Shown in pieces: positions 47,726 through 60,097 of a stretch of 64,000 nucleotides of DNA. The stretch's first letter is position 1. The number at the start of each line of letters is the position of its first letter. Position numbers and translations under genes: made by a program. The notes below the pieces were generated by a model that was not told the origin of the DNA, ran no database searches, and saw only the letters and a list, made by a program, of their open reading frames with translations. The stretch is from Flammulina velutipes (lineage: Eukaryota; Basidiomycota; Agaricomycetes; Agaricales; Physalacriaceae), in the NCBI GenBank assembly GCA_011800155.1, contig JAALGH010000011.1, positions 1,240,001-1,304,000 on the forward strand. The letters run 5' to 3'.

Positions 47726-48079
47726 CCCGCTTGAAGCGATGAATTCTGTAGCAAAAACACAAAATTTTGCTCCTTCCTATTATGGCTGGCGATTGAAGTT
47801 GTTGATATCTTTCTCTTCTGAACGTCCATCAGTAGCGTTATGCAGCCTCAACCCATCTCAACCAATGTGCAAAAGCTTGCAAACAACGAGCCGTCGAATA
47901 TGCCAAGCCGTTGTGAATTTCCAACTGACACGAAGCGGTGCTCGCACTGACAATAGGATCAGAGCGGCATTAGAGCGGTCTCTGTAATAACTCGTCTGTT
48001 TCTCCTTGGTATCAAGAAGAAGACAAACATGCGGTGAGCCTTCTTCTCTCCCTCCATCATCGGCACACCGCCGTGCTCA
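47726..48079. other. Displaced downstream region of GH16 and promoter of the membrane-protein gene
   Basis: About 350 bp. The first part would have been the original 3' region of the GH16 gene before the insertion. An 82-codon frame at 47739 has no support. The rest is the upstream region of the gene at 48080. Confidence 0.4.
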
Positions 48080-50040
48080 ATGTCGAATAACTTTACAGTT
48101 CTAGTTGACGACAATCTCCTCACCTATTCGGGTTCATCCTCTTCACAATGGCAAACAGGCAGAGGGAACTCGGATCTGTTTATCAACGGTAGCACGCATG
48201 ATGCCAGTGCGGAGTCCCTGTCTTTCACCTACTCTTTCCATGGTAGAATCCTGTCGCGCACCTCCAAATTTCCGTCTGACGCCACACAGGAAACACGTTT
48301 TCTTGGACAGGCGTGCTCTGGGAGACGGAGGACATTGAATTCTCCATTTCTGTAGACGGGGGGAGTACATCCACTTGTACAGCCCAAGACGGAGACGAGG
48401 ATCTCAATGTGTACAAAGCACTTTGCCGGACAAGCGGGTTATCGAACGGACAACATACTGTACAAGTCACTTGTCGGGAACAAGACGAGGACTCTCCGGT
48501 GTCCATCGACTATGTTACCTACACGGTTCAGAGCAATGATGCTGTGCCAGAGGGTGTTTCGCCTGGAATGTTTATCCTTGTGGATGATGGAGACTCCGCA
48601 TTGACGTACGACGGGACTTGGACTACAGATTCCTCTACCTATTTCGCGGACGGTTTTACTCGGCAGCCACACGGCGGAAGTACGCACAGGTCCACTATCG
48701 GAGGATCCAAGCTCACGTACACTTTCTCCGGTGAGTGCGTTGCTGTTTGTATATCGTTTCGATTACTTGACTGGTCTTGTAAGGAACGAGCGTGACGGTC
48801 TATGGCGTTGAGATTGTCAATACTGGCTCTCTTCTAGCAACACTCCAAATTGATGGGTCGGACAAGGGCAACGTGTCCGTCAGTGGTCAGTCAAGTAATG
48901 GCGGTCGGGCGAACAAGGCTTTGGTCAGCGCCTCCGGATTGTCGGCAAACGAGCACGAGATGGTCCTCATTCTTAATCAAGTCAGCGAGAATCAGGCTTT
49001 GGTGGTGGACTACATTCTGTACGAGCCGCTGTACGACTCTGAGTCTGGTAATGGCAATGGTACAACCCCAGGCGGCGATGACTCGGGCGGTTCAAAATCC
49101 AATGCATGGATTGCTGGGCCGATCATAGGTGCCCTAGTTGGCCTACTGCTGTCAGGTTTGGCTTACTGGTGGTGGAAGCGGAAACACAGACATCGTGGAC
49201 CTTTTGAGATCGAAGATCCTGCTCAGTCGAAGAACCCATCGCCGCCTTTCCAGTACGCAAGCGGTATGTTCGTTTACGTTTCGAGATGTATTCCCCTAAT
49301 CCATCGCTGTTAGTACCGACAACAGAACCTGCAAACCCGCCGCCTGCAGTGGTCTCTCTGAATTCCATTGGTCCGTCTCTCCTGGCGCGTGGCGGCGCCG
49401 GTGACCATTCATCCCAATCGGCTGCTCCTCAATCATCGTTGAATCCTTGGGAGATACCAGCAACCAATGGGAACCGACGTCACTCAGAGACACCTTCGAG
49501 GACACCGAGTGATACGTCTTACGGTTCCAGCGCTCCCATTATGTCCACTGCCAACATTCGGCATGATCATGACAGAGCGATACCTGATGCACCGCCCCCT
49601 GTACCAGCGAAAGGCAAGGGCAATGAAGATGATAGTATGTCAGGTTTTCTTTATTCCATTCCTTTTCTGACCGAGATTTAGTATCACCTCAAACTTCTCA
49701 GGCAGTCATGCTCGAAAAAGCACGAGCAGGAATGTCATCACCTCCCAGTTCTTTCCCCGTGGCTGCCATTTCCTCACAGAGAGCGATCGCTTCGCAAGGG
49801 AGGAAGATGCAAGAACTCGAGTCTATTCAGTCCCAGGGCTCGAAGTTTGAGGAACTCAGTCAATCTTCGCGGCGGTCTTTGTCGTTGGAGCGTGGCACGA
49901 CGTTAAGCTCAGTTGATACGGCGCCTGCGAGTCCTGGGAGCGAAGATGTGGGAGAGTTGATCCGGAGGAATGAAATGTTGGAACAAGAGGTAGCGCGGTT
50001 GTCTGGGATGCCTCCTCCAGCATACGAGCCTCCGCACTAG
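48080..50040 (+). CDS. Single-pass membrane protein with two beta-type outer domains and PPxY tail
   Basis: Mushroom-type transmembrane protein with no named family that I recognise. MSNNFTVLVDDNLLTYSGSS opens a beta-rich domain; an intron (48240-48290, GTAGAA...ACAG) leads to GNTFSWTGVLWETEDIEF. A second similar domain starts FILVDDGDSALTYDGTW, and the two halves look like an internal duplication (LVDDxxxxLTY). Then a Gly/Asn/Thr-rich linker, one membrane helix (about 49110-49180), basic KRKHRHR, and a disordered cytosolic part with PPPPVPAKGKG and coil-like IRRNEMLEQEVARLSG. The protein ends in MPPPAYEPPH, a PPxY motif, at 50040. No clear signal peptide is visible, so N-out topology without cleavage is assumed. 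Five or six exons. Confidence 0.75.
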
Positions 50041-50437
50041 TACTTGATAGACATTTTAGTATGCAATCGGACACTTATAAGCTATTAGCAGGCGATGAGA
50101 AAAGAGCGGGACATCATACAAAATTCGGCGAGTCGGCGCCATTCCGGATCCGCACGTAGGCGGGATTGATTGTTGACTTTCAACTTGTTTCCAACACAAT
50201 TTTCGCTGTCTATCTTCGTGAACTGCTAGCTGTCTGCGAGCATACCTAGAACGACCAGGAGCTCTTTCCGGCTGCATGGATGGCGATTCTGAGCATACCT
50301 TTCTTCGAAGGCCCGCTTGTAGGATTTCAACCGACAGCCTGGTTCAGGATTTTTCGGCAACGACGACGTTTAAATACAGCTGCCTTTGAAAGGGAGAACT
50401 TCATCCCAATCCAATTCACAACTAGTCAACTCTCAAC
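50041..50437. other. Spacer between membrane-protein gene and dehydrogenase gene
   Basis: About 400 bp, upstream region of the SDR gene. TTTAAATACAG near 50370 is a candidate TATA region. No gene is supported. Confidence 0.4.
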
Positions 50438-51787
50438 ATGTCTTCGACCCTCGGTCTAGCACCTCACATAGATAATGATGCTTTTACCTCGCAGACAAAG
50501 GCACGCCTAGAGACATTGCGGTCTGAGTTCGCAGGAAATACACTCCGTGGCGGTAAACTGAAGAATCAAGTGTGCATTGTTACTGGTGTAGGTTCTTTGA
50601 GAGGGATTGGGTGCGTGTTCTCTATCGAGTCGTGTGGAAAATTCGAACTGACTGGACTATTACAGACGAGCTACTGCGATTCTATATGCACACGAAGGCG
50701 CGAAGCATTTGTATCTGCTCGATTTCGATGGGACGAACCTTCCCGAGTTGAAGCAAACCATTGAAAAGTCGTATCCTGATGTCAAGGTGTCGACTTTGCA
50801 AGCGGACGCATCTGACGATGCGACCATCAAAGGTCTATGCGAGAGCGCACTCCAGGAGGAAGGGCGCCTTGATGTATTCTTTGCTAATGTGTGGTCGCAC
50901 ACTAGATGAGTAAATCTCCCGACTGAATTTCGTTTATAGGCTGGCATTGCAACCCATCATTACCTTAGCGAAATCTCACAAGAGAGTTTCATGGACGTAG
51001 TCAAGATCAACACACTCTCGTATGTGATATCTTTCATGAGGAGAGGATATGTATTACGGTTAACGCACGGTTAAGCTGTTTTCTTGCGTTGAAGTATGCG
51101 TCAGCTGCTATGTCCCAGGTCAACGCATCATGTGGTAAAGAGTACACAGGTGGCAGTATCATAATGACAGCGTCTGGTGCGTTTCTCACTTTGTATAGTA
51201 AACGTCTCTTCTTACTTGGACTCCAGTGGCTGGTATCCGCTCTGGGGGAGGACCTGTTGACTGTCAGTGAACTATTCAATGCTTCATATCTATTGGTAAT
51301 ATTGATCTCCACCCATAGACAGCGCCAGCAAAGCTGCGTAAGTCCAGAAATCCTTGTACCCCTCCCCATCTGATTCCTGGATAGTATAAACTCTTTGGCT
51401 CAAACTGGTGCATACCAGCTCCAACGAACCGGCATCCGCGTCAACACCATATGCCCTGGTCTCATCGAAACCAATATGACCACTGGAATCTTCGAACGTG
51501 CAAAAGCCAACAGCGAGACTGGAGTAAGTGCTATGGGGCGGCATGCCATCCCAGAAGGTGCGTAGATAGCATTTGCCTGCCCGGCTTGCATTCATTGGTG
51601 TGCAGAGATCGCTAGAGTGGCGATGTTCTTAGCCTGTGGTGAGTAAATCCAAGTATTGAATGCTATCTGGAATTGCAGCTGAGACGCACATGGAAAAGAT
51701 GACTCGAGCTATATAAATGGTCAGAACATCGCTGTTGACGGTGGTCTGTCTGCTACCTTGCCCGTTCTACCAGGGCGTTGGGTGTAA
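50438..51787 (+). CDS. Short-chain dehydrogenase/reductase
   Basis: NAD(P)-dependent oxidoreductase of the classical SDR type; substrate unknown. MSSTLGLAPHIDND opens an N-terminal extension. The cofactor site is VCIVTGVGSLRGIG, a long form of TGxxxGxG. Short introns separate LYLLDFDGTNLPEL, LQADASDDATI, RLDVFFANAG, SIIMTASVAGI and GPVDYSASKAA. The Tyr and Lys of the active site flank an intron (GTCAGT at about 51219 to CATAG at about 51320). The end is TGIRVNTICPGLIETNMT, RHAIPEEIARVAMFLACD, NGQNIAVDGGLSATLP and a TAA at 51785-51787. Catalytic residues are complete. Confidence 0.9.
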
Positions 51788-51990
51788 CAGGATAAATAGA
51801 TGTAATCCTAGCATAGATTCATTTACACTGTTGTGTGTCTACTTGGCAAATAGAAAACAAGGGATAGTAACTACTAAGTAGTACGTAGAACCTATCAAAG
51901 CACGTACGTACCAGAAGAAGTTAGGTTTGATGCAATCCCACGGCGGACTCAATTACATACAACAGCGCTTACTCCTTCCCATCACCATCC

Positions 51991-54900
51991 ATGGCTGACC
52001 ATATACTGTCGGTGGAGGATGTCAACATACTGTTCGATCCAAACTTCCTGACAACACTCGTTGAACGGCAAAAAGCCAAGCGTGCCGGGACACGTCCAAC
52101 TCGGGGCCACTCGAACGACGTAGACTCGGAATCAATTGCTAAAATTCTGAACAGAAATAATCCAGAAGTAATCTTCTACAGTGCCACCTAAGCATTCAAT
52201 TGACAATACATGTAGAACGAAATGGCGCGAAAATGGCTTGATGTCGCGCTGGGGCAGGATAGACCGGCATTAGACGAGGAACAGGCTCGAGTCGCGTTCA
52301 TGTTCTCTTACATTCGATACGGACAGGAGAAATACCAAGGCGCAACTGAAGCTCTGAGTCACCTCAACAAAGTGCGCAAAGACAGGCAATACGATACCCG
52401 TTTACAGGTTGACATTCGAGCCTACCTCAGGACTAAACGCATTGGCGCGAAGGAGGAGCGAATGTCTCCCGAGTTGCCATCCCCTCGTACTAACAAGAAG
52501 AAGAGGCGTCTTTCCAGTAGCCCAGCTGGTCCGTCAGTCAGGACGCGATCGCGTACTCGTGACACAGACCGCTCTACGTCTCCCATGGCACGCAGATCAT
52601 CTAGACAGAGGACTCGGAGCGACGCGGAGAATTCTCGAGTCAAGGCGGAGGATTTGACTCCTGCCGATGCTCTTTCCCCAAAACGTCGGTCAAAAAAACA
52701 GAAAACAAAGAAGGAAGTAGATACATCGACACGAGCCGCCAGTTCTGCTTCGGTGGCAGGATCATCGAAGCGAAAGCGTGACGATGTAGGAGACGAACGC
52801 TTCAAGAAGCGTATTAGGAGTGAGGACACGTCTCCAGCCTTTTCCTCCTCTTCTCCGGGTTCATCATCCTCGAAACGCAAGTCCAAAAGGCAGAAATTAG
52901 GAACAAAAGACGGTGCGGATGCAGCATCGTCTCTCTTTGTGTCTACACAACGAAGATCCGAGCGGGTGGCTGTCAAAGCCTCAAAGCTTGTCAAGGAAGA
53001 AGATGACACAGCAGCTCCGTCCCTTGCTAGCGCCAGTACTATCTCCCCCAAACATAGAAAACGACACGCAGATCCAAAGCCGGCCGCACCTCTGCAACCC
53101 TCCATTCCCAGCGGCTCACAAGAGATCGCGCCACATGTTACGTCAGACGGTCCATCATTGCCAGCCAAACACGATAAACGCCATGCGAAGAAGATGGACT
53201 CGAACAAAGGCAACAAAACCCTGCCAGATCCTTCTTCCGTACCACCTACGGACTTGCATACCGCTGCACCTACTGTATCACCCTCGCTTGATCCATCTCA
53301 GCCCGACGATTCAAAAGATGCCGTATCTGTTACAGAAGCTCCTGCTTTGCACGCTGCTGGCGCTTTACCGGCCTCTACCCCTCCCAAACGTCAGTACAAA
53401 AAGCGGAAGGAGAAAGCTGCCAGCGCTCCCCTGCCATCGCCTCATATACCAATTGCAGAACATGCTAGTACATCGGCATCTGCACCTCCCCCTTCCTTAA
53501 ATTCCCTTGCACCCGAGAACGAGCTTCCTATTCCGAAGCAAGAAGGCGAACTTGATGGCTTGCTTGTTCTAGCCGAGGCGAAGGTTGAGGTCGAGGAACT
53601 TCCGGAGCAAAGCAGAGTTCTCATGGGCCTGGGACTTGGAGCTGAATGCAATCCACCAATCAATCGACCAGCTTATCCGTTCAAGCCACCTGTCTGGGCT
53701 CAGGCGAGTCTTGTCATAGGTTTACACTGCATATTTCTAACGATCTGCAGTCCCGTCAAGAAGTATGTGAGGCTTTCCCGTGGTTCCGAAGTTATCAAGG
53801 TGGCGTGTATTTCTCACAAGGACATGCCAAAGGATATCTCTTGTCGAAGTTTTCATCTTTGTTCGTTTCCGTTCTCGTTTGTGGGTCAGCATTGTGACTA
53901 AAATTCCGGCTTTTAGGCGCGATGGCTGGTTCCACCAAGGGAAATTGATAATTTCGCATGGGTGCGCCAGCTCGTTTCCTCCATTCAATGCTCCAATTGA
54001 CAACTGTGAAGCGGTGGAAAAGCGGAAAGCGTCTCATTCGCGAAAGGAAAAACAGAGAAACGGTCTGCAACTGACCAGAAAGAACACGACAAGTCTGTCA
54101 CTGCGTTGTTGAACAACTACAGGAGGCGTGAACCACTGGTCTTGTTAATCGATGACCACTACGTGCATTTTCCATTTGACCTAAAAGCGTCTAATTATGC
54201 CTACGTTGCCCTTGGTTTCTACTTCATATCAGACGTCTGGAGTACGTCGCTTGCTTTTCCTTTCTCCGGCGAAGCTTAAGTTTCATGACAAGTGGAATAT
54301 CAGCCTGCTACCAACGACCTAGGACGCGTGGTTAGGTACAAATTCGCATTCCAGTGGTGCGGTAATCAGGTATGTACTCTGTTCTTCAGACGGTCAAGTG
54401 CTGAGCCGCTGGTAAGGGTGAGCCTTGGTGGTGTTCTAATGAGCCCTCAAATATTCCTGCCGGTCCCGACATCGACAAGCCAAAGAGTTCTTCGAAGAGG
54501 AGAGCGATAGGTAGGTGGTTAGTCCTGTTTTCTTTTGAGGCGTCTTCTAAACATTATCAGTCAAGAAAAGCCACGAAAGTGAGATGATACAATCAACCAA
54601 CGAGATGTCAGTGTCCGCACTATAACTACACAAGCTACCTGCTGACGCGGTATAGAGTATTCCCGCGCGGGAACGTCGGTCAGACGTGCGAAGAATGCAA
54701 GAAACAGAGTCCTCAGGTGTATACAAGTGGTTGGATGTGTCTTTACTCAGGCTGCAGTAAATTTTGGCGATGTGGTGTTGACGGGCCAATGCCACAGACA
54801 CTTGCCTTTAATCCCGAATTCTTGCAGCTTCTCGACGAGCCTGTTCAGAGAGCAAAACACGAGCATCTGAAGCCTGGACTCCCCGTGAAACCTGACGATG

Positions 54901-56469
54901 AGGCGTCCAAGCTGGGAACAGGCATAGATTTCACTCGCGGATGGCACTGCTCTGATTGCGGACGACTCTCGTGCAGGCCAGTTCCCGTCAACATATTATC
55001 AGATCGTTTGTTAACCTTGCCCAGATATCGATGGAAGTGTTGGGAATGTCCCTGTTGTCATGTATGTGACCTGGCGGTTTCTTCGCTCTTGGTTAACTGT
55101 TCTCCAGAACACATTTGGGGTATCTATCACGAAGCAGAGACCTATCGATCTCACTAAAACTCTTCAAATCCATGCTCCAGGCAAGACTTTCCATGCTGAA
55201 CAGGGTTAGTGCCTTCTTCGAAGTTCTGTGAGCACTGGCGGTGTCAACATGTTTGCAGGTATCAAAGTAGAACCCCATAAGCTCTCCGATCCCATAGGTG
55301 ACGGTAACGGACGTCTCGCTTGCGATACTTTCATCCTTCCCGACAATGCGTGAGTCGATCCGTCGTCATGCCAGCCCTTCGCTCATCACCAACATCTAGC
55401 GGATCTATACATCGTATCAGCGTGGCGTCAAAGAGTCTTAACAAACGAGCAGATAAGATCTTTGATAACTACCAAGCCCAAGCCAGCGATGGGACATTAG
55501 AATTTCGTCGCTGGCCAATGAGAGCAGTAAGTCAAATATCCTTCGCGCGCCTACATTGCTCACGGACAACTGTAGCACAAATGTACGTGCCTAGCGCCTT
55601 CATTTTACTGGCAACTTCCAACTTCGATTTTAAATCAAGGTCGTGGTGCATTGCTCACCAACTACTTCTCTCACAACTGTACGTTATCCGCTATGCCTCT
55701 CTCAATGTTTTTTTTTGTTTATCATGGTGTTTAGGCGGAGAACCGTATCACGTACGCCTGCATTCTTGTTATGCTTCTTCGTGCCATTATCCTGATTCTT
55801 CGCAGTACGTCGGCGGTGCAGACAACACAGTTCCTTGGGAAGGAGCCCCCAGTGCCGTCGTGGACGCTCGCGCGCTCATCCAAGCGCATCTCAAGCAAGC
55901 ACTCAACATCGACTACGAATTCAACGAAGTTCTCAGGTCCGTTTCCGCTCTCCGCCATATTCTACACTTCACCTTAAACACCCCCCCCCCCCCTTGAATA
56001 GTGCGGCCTACATGGAAGACCAGAGCATGGCAGTATGTCTTCTCCCTCCCTTCCTCCTCCCTCGCCTTATCTTTGCAGTTCCACAGTGACAGCGAGAAAG
56101 GCCTCGATTCTATCGTGGCGGGGCTCTCGTTGGGCTCACCGGCAAAGATGATCTTCCGTCTACATGCGAAATATCTGGGCGCTGCCAAGGACGAGAGTGG
56201 GCCCCAACCGACAGGGAGACTGCGCCCGAATGCGCTGACTATACTCCTCCAGCATGTACGATTCTGTCCGGGTCTACTTGTTCAAAATGACTGACATATT
56301 GGCTTTCAGGGTGATGTTCTAGTGATGGAAGGTGCGGGAATACAAGAGCGATATGAGTACGAGCATGTCAGTCAAATTCTTCCTCTTTTTGCTAACATTC
56401 TACAGGCATACTGTGATCCCAGGCGGATTTCGAATAGCTGCCACTGCTCGAAAGATTGGGGGTCAATAA
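51991..56469 (+). CDS. Large AlkB-like 2-oxoglutarate dioxygenase with zinc-binding domain
   Basis: Multi-exon protein of roughly 1,100-1,200 residues, perhaps acting on nucleic acid or a protein. MADHILSVEDVNILFDPN opens a helical N-terminus; a 400-residue basic, Ser/Pro-rich part follows with nuclear-signal-like clusters (TNKKKRRLS, KRRSKKQKTKK). An unrecognised domain has SRQEVCEAFPWFRSY and LVLLIDDHYVHFPFD. A compact Cys-rich domain has CPHY, CEECKKQ, CLYSGCSKFWRC, WHCSDCGRLSC and CWECPCC and should bind several Zn. The C-terminal dioxygenase has HxD in FHSDSEKGL, then GDVLVMEG, YEH, and RIAATAR (RxxxxxR). That last motif is obtained only by using a GC-AG intron, 56363-56405. Stop TAA 56467-56469. 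It could be two adjacent genes, but the exons read in phase. Confidence 0.72.
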
Positions 56470-56806
56470 CCAGCTTAGCTTTTGAGGTCACTAGAACTCT
56501 GGTGGTACATCTAGGTTTTAATTTTGGGCAGAGACGCTATTAACTATGCAAGTAGTCGTACGGACGTAACTAAATATCATAAATCGAAACATTCATTCAA
56601 GTGCATCCATCCTGCTCGAGCCTACAAAATGTCGCGACCTGAGATTGCGTACAACTGGCATTCACGATGTATGATAGCGAAATAATAATGCAGGAGAGTT
56701 CTAATGGATGTGCAGGAGGTGATGCCAAACGTACGTTACAAAGATCGACGATAGTATGCAGACAAAGAGAGGGAGGGACGCTGAAAGGTATAGAGGCCCA
56801 AACTGC

Positions 56807-59800
56807 CTACGCAGCAGTCCGGCTGGGGTTGCGTGCCAACGTCGCTCCGACTCGCTGAGCTTGGATACTGCTGAAGCGTTGCAACTCTTCCGGCTTCATG
56901 GAGATCTTGCCACCAAAGCCAACCTTGCGTGCAGCGCGCTTGATGAAGGACACACGATTCGAGTACAGCGATTCGTGAATGGAAGCAGCGCGAGATTGGG
57001 TACGAGTGATGGGTACACCTTCCGACGATGCAGCGGCGGCGGCAGCAGCATGGCGATTGCGGATGTACTTGATGACGGTGGCCTTCATGGCGAACTTGAT
57101 AAGGTCAAGAGGGAAGAACCAGATGATGTTCTGTGGTATTTCGTGAGCGCGGCTCAACGACATACAAATTGGAAACATACCCAAACCCAGACAATACCAA
57201 TCCATCCACCAGAGATGGCCCTGATGTTGGTGAAGCCCCAGTCGGCATATGCGGCGATGATCGAAGACACGAGCTGGGCGATACAGAATGCGCAGAAGAG
57301 AGCGGCAGAAGGACGCTCCATGAAGAAGAACCCATGCGAACGGGTGACGAAAATGAGGGCCTGGGATATGACAGCGACTTGCAAGTAGACAATCATGTGG
57401 AGTTGAGGGTCGTTCGCTTCGGTGGGAGTTGTCTCGAGAGCGACACCAAATTTGTCCTGGAAGAAGTTGGTTTCCATGATGATGATGACCAGAGCAATGC
57501 TAAGGGAGACGTCAACATGAGGAAATCGAGCAAGTGAACATAAACGTACGTGGACAACGTAAGGTACAAACCATAAGCAACAGCAAAGGCGAAAATCTCG
57601 GACAAGTCCCAACTGTCGGGCGTCATGGAAGGAAGTACGCGATCGACGGAGAGGGTCATGATGGTACCGTCGTTGAGGAGAGCAATAACCAGGACCATGA
57701 ACGGAGGGAAATCGAATTGGTACGCGAACGCGAGGATGGCAAAGCAGACGACGATACGGATAGTGACGGCGCAAGCATAGATTGAGTAGTTCCTCATACG
57801 CTGGAAGATGACACGAGAGCCGCGAATGGCGTGGACGATGGTAGAGAGACCGGGTTCGGTAAGGACGATATCGGCAGCACCACGAGCCGCATCAGTCGCA
57901 CCTTCGACGGCAATACCAACGTTGGCACGAGAAAGAGCGGGAGCATCGTTGGCACCATCACCGGTCATAGCGCAAAGATGTCCGAGACCTTGGAGGCGCT
58001 TAACAATCTCGTACTTGTGTTCGGGGAAGACACCAGCGAAACCATCAGCGTCCATGATCATCTCGTCGAGAGACCTGTGCTTGGAACCAGGAGCAGGGCC
58101 ATCCTTCAAAACCTTTGCGGGGTACATGTGGTCACCAAGACCAAGACGACGGCCAGTCTCCTTCGCGATGGCAAGCTGATCACCAGTCACCATCTTGACC
58201 TTCACACCGAGAGCAATAGCATCGTCGATGGTCTGCTTGGTATCTTCACGAGGGGGATCGAAGATGGCGAGAAGACCAATGAGCTCGAAACCGTTGCCTT
58301 CAGCCTCGAAATCGTCACCATCAACCTCCTCGTACGCAACGGCAAGGGCGCGGAGACCACGAGTGGCGTACTCTTCAACGTCGGCTTCCAACTTGTTCTC
58401 GAGTTCCTCCGTCTTGTTGCGCGAGCACAATTCGATGATGATACCAGTCATACCCTTGGTGACGCGCTTGAGCTTGCCAGTGGCTTCTTCGCGGTAAGTG
58501 ATCTCGGTACGCTTGTCGACAGGGTTGAAGGGCTTGAAATCAAGGAGCTTGATACCAGCGCGAGCGCGGCCAACATCTCCAAGAGCCTGAACGACGGAAG
58601 TGTCGATGGCATCCTGGTTCTCGGTACGAGATGCGTATGCAGCGAGGAGGACAACATCATCGGGAGAGAAGGAGCTATAGGTGCGAATGGTGTCCTTGTC
58701 GATGGTGAGCTTGTTGGTGGTGAGAGTACCGGTCTTGTCAGAGCACAAGATGGTGACACCAGCCAACTCCTCGATAGCAGTGATACGGGTAACAATGGCC
58801 TTGTGCTTTGCGAGTTGCTGAGCGCCGACAGCGAGGGTGACGGACAACACAGTGGGCATGGCAATGGGAATACCACCAATCAAGAGGACAAGGATGTTGT
58901 CGAGACCACGACGGTAGGTGTAATGGAACTTGGGGTACAGGATCACGATCTCGAGAAGGACGAAGATACCAATGGCGACAAGGCAGAAAGATCCAATCTG
59001 AGCGAGAATCTTTTGCAAGTGACCGGTGGTGTCGTCGTCTTGGCCGACGAGGGAAGCGGCACGACCGAAGAAAGTGTTGGCACCGGTGGAGATAACGACA
59101 CCCTCAGCTTCACCCTGTTTGCAGGTAGAGCCACTTTAAAGGCGGTTTAGTACGAGAATTTGATGAAAGTGGCGTTAATACTCACGAGAAACATTGGTCG
59201 CCCGCTTTCTTGCTCTGGGGAAGAGATTCACCCGTCAAGGCAGCCTGATCGATCGAAACGTTGATGGCCTCCGTCAGACGGCAGTCGGCGGGGACAATGT
59301 CACCAATTTTGAAGGCAACCATGTCACCAGGAACGAGGTCGGCCGAGTCGATTTCTGACCAAGTACCGTTGCGCTTGACTTTAGCTTTGGGTGCGAGGGA
59401 GTCCATCAAGGCCTTGACGGCGTTACCAGCGTTGCGCTCCTCGTAGAAACCGATGGCAGAGTTGATGAGAAGGAGGAGAACGATACCGACGAAATCTTGC
59501 CAGTCAGGGGCACGACCTTCGCCATTGGACAAGGCGATGGCGACGAGGGCAGCGGCTTCCATGACCCAGGAGAGAGGGTTCCACATGAACGAAAGGAACT
59601 GTATAATATATGAGATTTCTTGGCGAAAAAAAGTTAGGAGAGGGAGAACGCACCTGGAGGAAAGGGTTCTGGTCCTCGCTTTCGAGCTTGTTAGGGCCAA
59701 AGAGTTCAAGACGGCGTGCGGCTTCCTCAGTATCCAGACCATTCTCCGAGCATTGGAGCAGCTTGAAGACATCGTCGATGACAATAGTCTCCAAGTCGAC

Positions 59801-60097
59801 CTTTTCCTTATCGTAGAGGTCCTCAGCCTTCAATTCGATCTAGAGAGGAGTGCTGTTCAGCGAGATGACAAAAGATAAGAAATGGACAGCTAATTACCGT
59901 GGCCATGTCGACATTGGCATCTAGAGACGTGTGGTGTCAGTTAAAAAAGCAGAATAGACAGGGCGAGTGGACATACGGGTTGCTTTTTCCTCTTCATGAC
60001 CAAAATCTTTGTACTCTCTCTTCTTTTTCTCGACTTCGACGGGAGGCGTGCTGGGCGAGGCAGCGGGCAGATCGCCAGGTTCCTTTTCGGACGACAT
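56807..60097 (-). CDS. PMA1: Plasma-membrane H+-ATPase (P-type, P3A)
   Basis: Proton pump that builds the membrane potential and drives nutrient uptake. The ATG at 60095-60097 gives [10 protein letters not shown] and an acidic N-terminus. Landmarks: [26 protein letters not shown] (TM1-2), [42 protein letters not shown] (TM4), the phosphorylation site [53 protein letters not shown], and the TM7-10 block. The C-terminal tail has [30 protein letters not shown] and RSQ-type regulatory sites like the autoinhibitory domain of yeast Pma1. The stop is at 56807-56809. Introns are short and mostly near the ends. A 439-codon antisense frame across the body is a shadow of its codon bias. Confidence 0.97.

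Noticed and set aside
55981..55993. Run of 13 C in the AlkB gene
   Set aside because: Inside an intron by frame reasoning; ordinary homopolymer.
57831..59150. 439-codon plus-strand open frame
   Set aside because: Lies antisense to PMA1 and mirrors its codon bias; no domain and no splice logic of its own.
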